A stretch of DNA of 64,000 nucleotides from Solanum dulcamara (taxonomy: Eukaryota; Streptophyta; Magnoliopsida; Solanales; Solanaceae). A model generated the notes under the pieces. That model searched no databases, was not told the origin of the DNA, and saw nothing but the letters and a program-made list of their open reading frames with translations. Positions 59,201-64,000 of the stretch are shown piece by piece (within the stretch, counting starts at the first letter, position 1; each line of letters opens with the position of its first letter). Made by a program: the position numbers and the translations under genes. The stretch spans positions 85,908,341-85,972,340 of the forward strand of contig NC_077237.1 in the NCBI RefSeq assembly GCF_947179165.1, written 5' to 3'.

Positions 59201-62200
59201 AATATAAAACCCCCAGCCAAATTAAGCCTAATATACCTAGATAGCATCATAGAGAGTTGATGAAACTTAGCGCTTATCATTGTAGAGAGACAATTAAAAA
59301 TTCTGCATCCTGGAATAGTTTAGTCAATAGTGAGAAATGCATTAGTCAAGCACTTCATCCTTCAAACTATTATTTGGTGCATACTATAAAGACAAACCAA
59401 AACCTTTAGTCAGAAGTTGCCCATTCTTTGTGTGATTCATGTGCCTCTTAAAAGGGAAAAACAGGGGGAGTATTTCAGTCCCTTCCATATCAACCAACTA
59501 TGCTCACTTCTCGTTTCCGGACTTCAACCCTGCCAATTGGTCTCGCTGGTTTATTTATGAAACAAACCAATCCAAGTGCAACTCTCTAGCCATGACAGGT
59601 TGAGAAAAAAACTATAGGTTTAGGGGGTCGATTACTCTTTAGCTTTTGATATGCAACTTTTTTTGATCGGGAATGCAATGGCTTTTTGTACTACAGACTT
59701 TTTCCAATAGTTCTTTGTTACTACCCACTGTTTCCCTGGGAGTGAGTACTTCCCCTTACTATTATGCAACAACTCCTTTGAGGTGTTTTTATATATTAGC
59801 CATGTTCCAGGTTTAGCCTTCATTAATAAACAGCAGCCTACTTGTCTGCTGCATCTGCGCCTTTCAATTTGGCAAATAGAAATCCATTTCACAGAAAGAG
59901 AGAAAATGATTCTGGAATGACACATAGGGTATTCTTTCTTCAATCCTCTATGATGCTACAAATCCTCATATATGACTAAAATATCCCCTTGTTTGTCACA
60001 TTAATGGCACATACCTTCATCTATGCTGAAAAAGTGATACAGATGGTGGTCATTTTTTTCAATCTTTTAATGGCTAGTTATCAATAACTAATATAGACAA
60101 AGAGGAAATGAGGTCAACCTGAAACCTTTTCAAAGCGATTGTTAGGATATTTGGTGCCTTCCGGATCGTTAGGCGCTTCCATGCCTTGACATAATCATCG
60201 CATCTGCAAGAACATGTCATATATTAGTGTTAGGCTGTTAGCACAGCAATAACAGAAAGGAAACCGAGTGAAGATGCAACGAAAAAACAAGTGAATGAAC
60301 CTTTAAAATATCATATCAGAGAAAATATAATTTCACACAATCAATAACTGAACAGTAGACAGTTGGAACAAACTTCAAGAGTAACTTTTTGATGTAAGCG
60401 TGGATATCACCCATATATTATAGGTAAGTTACACCTGCTCTCCTAAAAAGAATGTCGGTGATGCTTGACTAATTTAATGATTAACATAAGAAGTGTTACC
60501 AACAAGAAAATTTGAAAATATTTCCCAAAAAACGGAAGATAAATTGAGGAAATTCTGGCATCAAAAAAGTTCAGATTTTGCACTAGAAATTAGGTCAAAC
60601 CAGGTGTGACAGAGTGAACCTCCATTTTATGTCCTAGCCACTTAGCCAGTCATGTTATAAAAATGTATTTACATAAAAGTGAGAATAAAAGCAATGATCA
60701 GCATTGGATTGGCAGAATATGTACTGACATGTCTTCTCTTGAAGGAATAACCAACTGGTATTTAAAAGTATAGACTAAGGTCACAGGTCACCTTTTGAAG
60801 AAGAAAGTCAGCATTGAAGAGAAGAAGCTACCTATCACATTTATACATATTTTCACCATCCATACACTCTTCTGCACTATATCGATCTAAGCATTCCTCC
60901 AAAGAATCAGCATCCTCGTGAATCTCTACGGTCAGATCCATCATATTCTCATACTGATTTGAGATATTACCACATTTTGTACATTGGACCTAAAAATAAC
61001 AATAGCACATTATATGAGAAAAGCTGGATGGGAGATTGACACTACACAGAAGTGTAAACACTGTACAGCTTATATGTAATTTTTTTAAAAAGCACATATT
61101 CATCAATCAACTACGCCTCAATCCCAAACCAACTCGGGGATCAGGTATATGAATCTTCTGTACAAAAAAGCACCATACAGAAATTTGTTTGGCCAATACA
61201 ACATATCATGATAGTAATTTTTTAAAATATATTTCACATTGCACAATCACATTGAATAACTCTTTTCTCTCATGAATTAAAGATTACCCGAGATTGAAGG
61301 TGACCACCAAATATATGCTGAATAATAGTTTCCTGAGCGCTTAGAGGTACAGCCTTATCTCCATCAAATTCATCAAGTAACACCGATTGCATTGTGTCAA
61401 TAGCAAACCTACCAAGGAGGCAACTTTTATTATGACGCTAAACATGTTTACTGACATACAACACAAATAATTACATAATTGATCTTTGCCACACATACTT
61501 CTTCATAAATTAGGTTTCCATGTTGTGCATTATCCCAAAAATACACATCAACTCAGCTCAGACAATAACATACCTCATAAACTCATGGGCATCCTCCTGC
61601 TTTTCACAAGAAAGATTACCACCAATGTTAGGCAACACTGATAGTATGCCAATTGGTGAAAAGGGATAGCGACACCAGCTAGCCTTTTCAACATGTTGTT
61701 GAAATTCGCATAGGAAGCACCAATCATTCGATCTACCTGGATGGAAAGAGAGAAAATACATGATATAAAGAATTATAACCAATAATTTAAAACAAAGGGT
61801 TAGTTCATCATAATAATTTGATTCGATGCAGTTACATTCTTTTTTATGGTCTTTCTCCAACAAGTAGGCAACAAGTGGTTTAGTCTGTGTTAGACATTGC
61901 AGAACCACATTAGCAAAACAGCTGCATAAGAACCAAAGAACGACATTAAAAAAACTCAAAGAATAGACTGAAATGTCTAATAATTCTTGGTCGTTAAGAG
62001 TCTAAACTAGAGATACCTGTTACCACAATTTATGAGTCCACAAGGAGGATACCCTGGACTGTCCCAGTAAAAGAATTCCAAGAATTCTTCATATGGAAAA
62101 AGTACCTGAAATAGGTTAAATCCAAACTCCGGTCAGGTTTTAAAAAGTACATGTGTATTTGTATTCATAAAAAGCTAATTAAGGAAGAAACATGTACCTT

Positions 62201-62378
62201 TTTCGACTGATTTAGTAGATTATAATTTCCACTAAAAGGAACAAGTGAATTGCCAAAAGACTTCCTCCTTTGCAAAGTCGATGCTGATTGCTCAGAATTA
62301 CCTTTAACAGATGATTGAAAATCCCTACATCCATACTTGTGCCCCGAGTTCCAATCGGATCTTTGGCAAGCTTCAGAA
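55678..62378 (-). CDS. Ubiquitin-specific protease, UBP16-type, 5' end outside window
   Basis: Ten minus-strand exons all keep one frame: 62378-62198, 62105-62017, 61921-61836, 61736-61574, 61408-61288, 60989-60832, 60203-60119, 58630-58418, 57755-57694 and 56791-55678. The first is the end of a MYND zinc finger ([17 protein letters not shown]), so earlier exons, expected to hold a membrane anchor and the rest of MYND, lie past base 64000. The catalytic core has the Cys box [17 protein letters not shown], the QEDAHEF box, a CxxC zinc ribbon (VQCTKCG...YKCDRCDD) and the His box [20 protein letters not shown]. All catalytic residues are present. The enzyme removes ubiquitin from proteins. The last exon is a long unstructured tail ending in a tandem repeat (separate entry). 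Confidence 0.92.
56892..57128. mobile_element. Stowaway-like MITE in the last UBP intron
   Basis: CTCCCTCCATCCCATTTTAT at the left matches the reverse complement of the right end GGGCCAGAGGGAG. It sits 100 bp upstream (minus strand) of the last exon's acceptor. Non-coding. Confidence 0.7.
58631..60118 (-). other. Long UBP intron, 1.5 kb
   Basis: Lies between the exon ending LTIALKRFQ and the exon beginning [11 protein letters not shown]-rich, no conserved frame. The minus-strand ORFs inside have no domain and are intron. Confidence 0.6.
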
Positions 62379-63076
62379 CTAGATAGACAAATAGGCACAC
62401 AGACAGAGATAGACAGAGAGAGAGATACAAAACAATTAGCCATTATCCTACACTCAAAGTCAGAGTTATATAAAGAGAAGCAAAAAGATGATGGTTACTC
62501 CAAGGAAAGAAATGAAAACCAGAAGAACTAGGAAATGGACAGCAAAAGGGGAAGGAAAGCTGAAAGAGAACAATAAGCAAAACCCTGTAAGTAAAGTGAA
62601 GTAATTGGCAAGAATGCTTGGCGTGAGAGAAAGATGTATGAGTATCAACGACTGCTTTTTTTCATAGAAGGTAATTAGAAGTTCTATTACTGAAAAAGTC
62701 AGCCAACTTTTGTACAGTGCAGGTCTGTACAAAAGTAGGGACGAATGTATATCAACAACTCTATCAGTGAAGTTGCAACTCAGCTCGTCTGACCTAGGGA
62801 AGCAGACATACAAATCAAAAAGAAGCTCAAACAGTGTATTCAGCACTAGAAATTTGGAATGTAAGATCGTAATGAATCCCAACATGATTTGACAAGGATA
62901 GACGCGCAAAAAGAAAGTTTATGTGTCTAATTAATATGGAGAGTTTCTCTTTAGTCAAGTTCTTTAAGTTGAATGTTGATCCTCTTTGACGATGTTGTCA
63001 AATCAACACTTGAGCTCAAACTTCAATGCAAGGTGCAGTATACTGTGTCCAAGCTTCAAGTGAGGCACCTTCATGT

Positions 63077-63111
<35 letters not shown>

Positions 63112-64000
63112 GAGAGAGAGAGATGGGACGGGGTTCATAAAATTGGTACTCAATTTGGACTTAATTTTTTCTGTTTGACACCTTGCAAAGTGGATATTAA
63201 ATCTAAATAAAGACGCCATGTGAAATCATTAGAGCATGTGGCTACGAACAACCATGTTGGGGTTTTGAATCCCTCCTCATCCAGAACATGCTTACACCGT
63301 CTCTTCTCATTATCATATATTCTACCTCTCTGAACTTCAAATACCCCTCCCACTCATTACACAAGTAATCCCCTGCAATTGAGCGGCATGGATAGAACTC
63401 TTGGCCACATCAGTTACGTATATAACATTAATATGTAAAAGATGATATAGTGATCCAGATCGGGGGGAAATGTCACTACTATTTAACGCTTATAATTACC
63501 AGAAGTATAAGATAGGTAGGCAGCAGAATATAGTAGGACTTATATGACCCAGTTTAGTGATCCAACAGAGCTGGTACTAGATGAATTCTGCCACAGGTAC
63601 CTGATGGACCATACACCACCATTATAAAGTAAATTTAGCAAGCCATTTTATGTAGAATTAAAAAATAAGGTTATTATTCAATTTAGATGTTTTAAGATTC
63701 TCTTCTTTTTTCCCTCAATTTCTTCCCTTTATAAAGGCTGTAAACTACAAGAGAAGAAAACAGTATTACAAAACAGTATCATGAATTTAGAGGCATGATG
63801 ACAGAACAGCAACATTTCATTGTCAAAAGGATAAGAGTACCTGATTATCAGGAAAGATTTACAATATAACATATATTATGTTTAAGTGGAATGAACAAAA
63901 ACTACTCTATCACTAAGAATAGCAAGTATATCAAATGGTTCATCAAATTATTATTATTCCATCCTACACAGAATTAAACAAATTACCCTTTTAACTCTCC
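62379..64000 (-). other. UBP upstream intron, running off the window
   Basis: The exon that should supply the first half of MYND (C-X2-C...RC..C..VRYC) was searched for on the minus strand and not found, so this is intron sequence. 63220-63350 has a tRNA-like head (GAGCATGTGGCTACGAAC, GGTTTTGAATCCC) that may be a SINE remnant. No other gene. Confidence 0.5.
63076..63122. repeat. Compound microsatellite (AC)n(AT)n(AG)n
   Basis: ACAC... (about 13 units) passes into ATATATAT and then AGAGAGAGAG. Likely polymorphic in length. Confidence 0.95.

Noticed and set aside
62466..62909. 147-codon hydrophobic minus-strand frame considered as the UBP N-terminal membrane anchor exon
   Set aside because: It has no MYND first half, no matching splice donor phase, and its composition is that of T-rich intron.
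63556..63625. Minus-strand GTGTATGGTCCATCAG|gtacctg as the missing MYND exon
   Set aside because: It lacks the required cysteines (C-X2-C, RC..C, YC) and its phase does not fit the next exon.

Overview
This window looks like nuclear DNA of a Solanaceae plant, most likely Solanum (tomato/potato group). The genes are split by GT-AG introns, the spacers are AT-rich, and the spacers carry repeat families typical of that group: Stowaway MITEs with CTCCCTCCGT ends, tRNA-derived SINEs, TS-like SINE tails ending in GTTG repeats, and a foldback element starting CTATGTTGCTCG. There are no operons, CRISPR arrays or prokaryotic genes. Exon boundaries were worked out by hand from splice sites and reading frame.

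Region 1 (1-21.4 kb) is mobile-element debris around a direct duplication of about 8-9 kb. Each copy ends in a group IId WRKY transcription factor gene. Copy B (19658-21192) is a full-length 317-residue gene with the canonical WRKYGQK core. Copy A (8222-9381) is in frame and intact but encodes only 192 residues: it lost an in-frame 106-codon block, reads WKKYGQK, starts at a new ATG, and has an overlapping upstream ORF. The two copies carry different mobile-element insertions, so each serves as the empty site for the other. Copy A holds a MITE, a 3.1-kb element with a 9-bp target duplication and a TIR element of about 760 bp. Copy B holds a Stowaway, a 1.2-kb TRIM-like LTR element, a Tourist-like MITE, a SINE, and a block that may be organellar DNA.

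Region 2 (21.4-39.2 kb) is gene-rich. It contains a single-exon exocyst subunit EXO70 gene (minus), a three-exon cationic amino acid transporter of the CAT1 type (minus), a two-exon PTRHD1-type peptidyl-tRNA hydrolase II family gene (plus), and a plant calmodulin-binding-domain protein (minus). The transporter and PTRHD1 genes are divergent across about 1.1 kb.

Region 3 (39.2-49.2 kb) is a gene-poor, AT-rich spacer with SINEs, a MITE, a duplicated repeat block, a compound inverted repeat and a G-run.

Region 4 (49.2-64 kb) holds a five-coding-exon RING-H2 ubiquitin ligase gene (plus), whose upstream leader/intron carries a minisatellite with a unit of roughly 100 bp. Facing it is most of a UBP16-type MYND ubiquitin-specific protease gene (minus), with its 5' exons beyond the right edge. 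Its C-terminus carries a recent 51-residue tandem repeat. A ligase and a deubiquitinase are therefore convergent neighbours, but nothing in the sequence shows that they act together.

I found no clearly new biological system. The most rewarding features are the diverged WRKY pair with its reciprocal insertions, the 3.1-kb element with its GATACAT/ATGTATC palindromic array, the repeat-expanded UBP tail, and the leader minisatellite of the RING gene.
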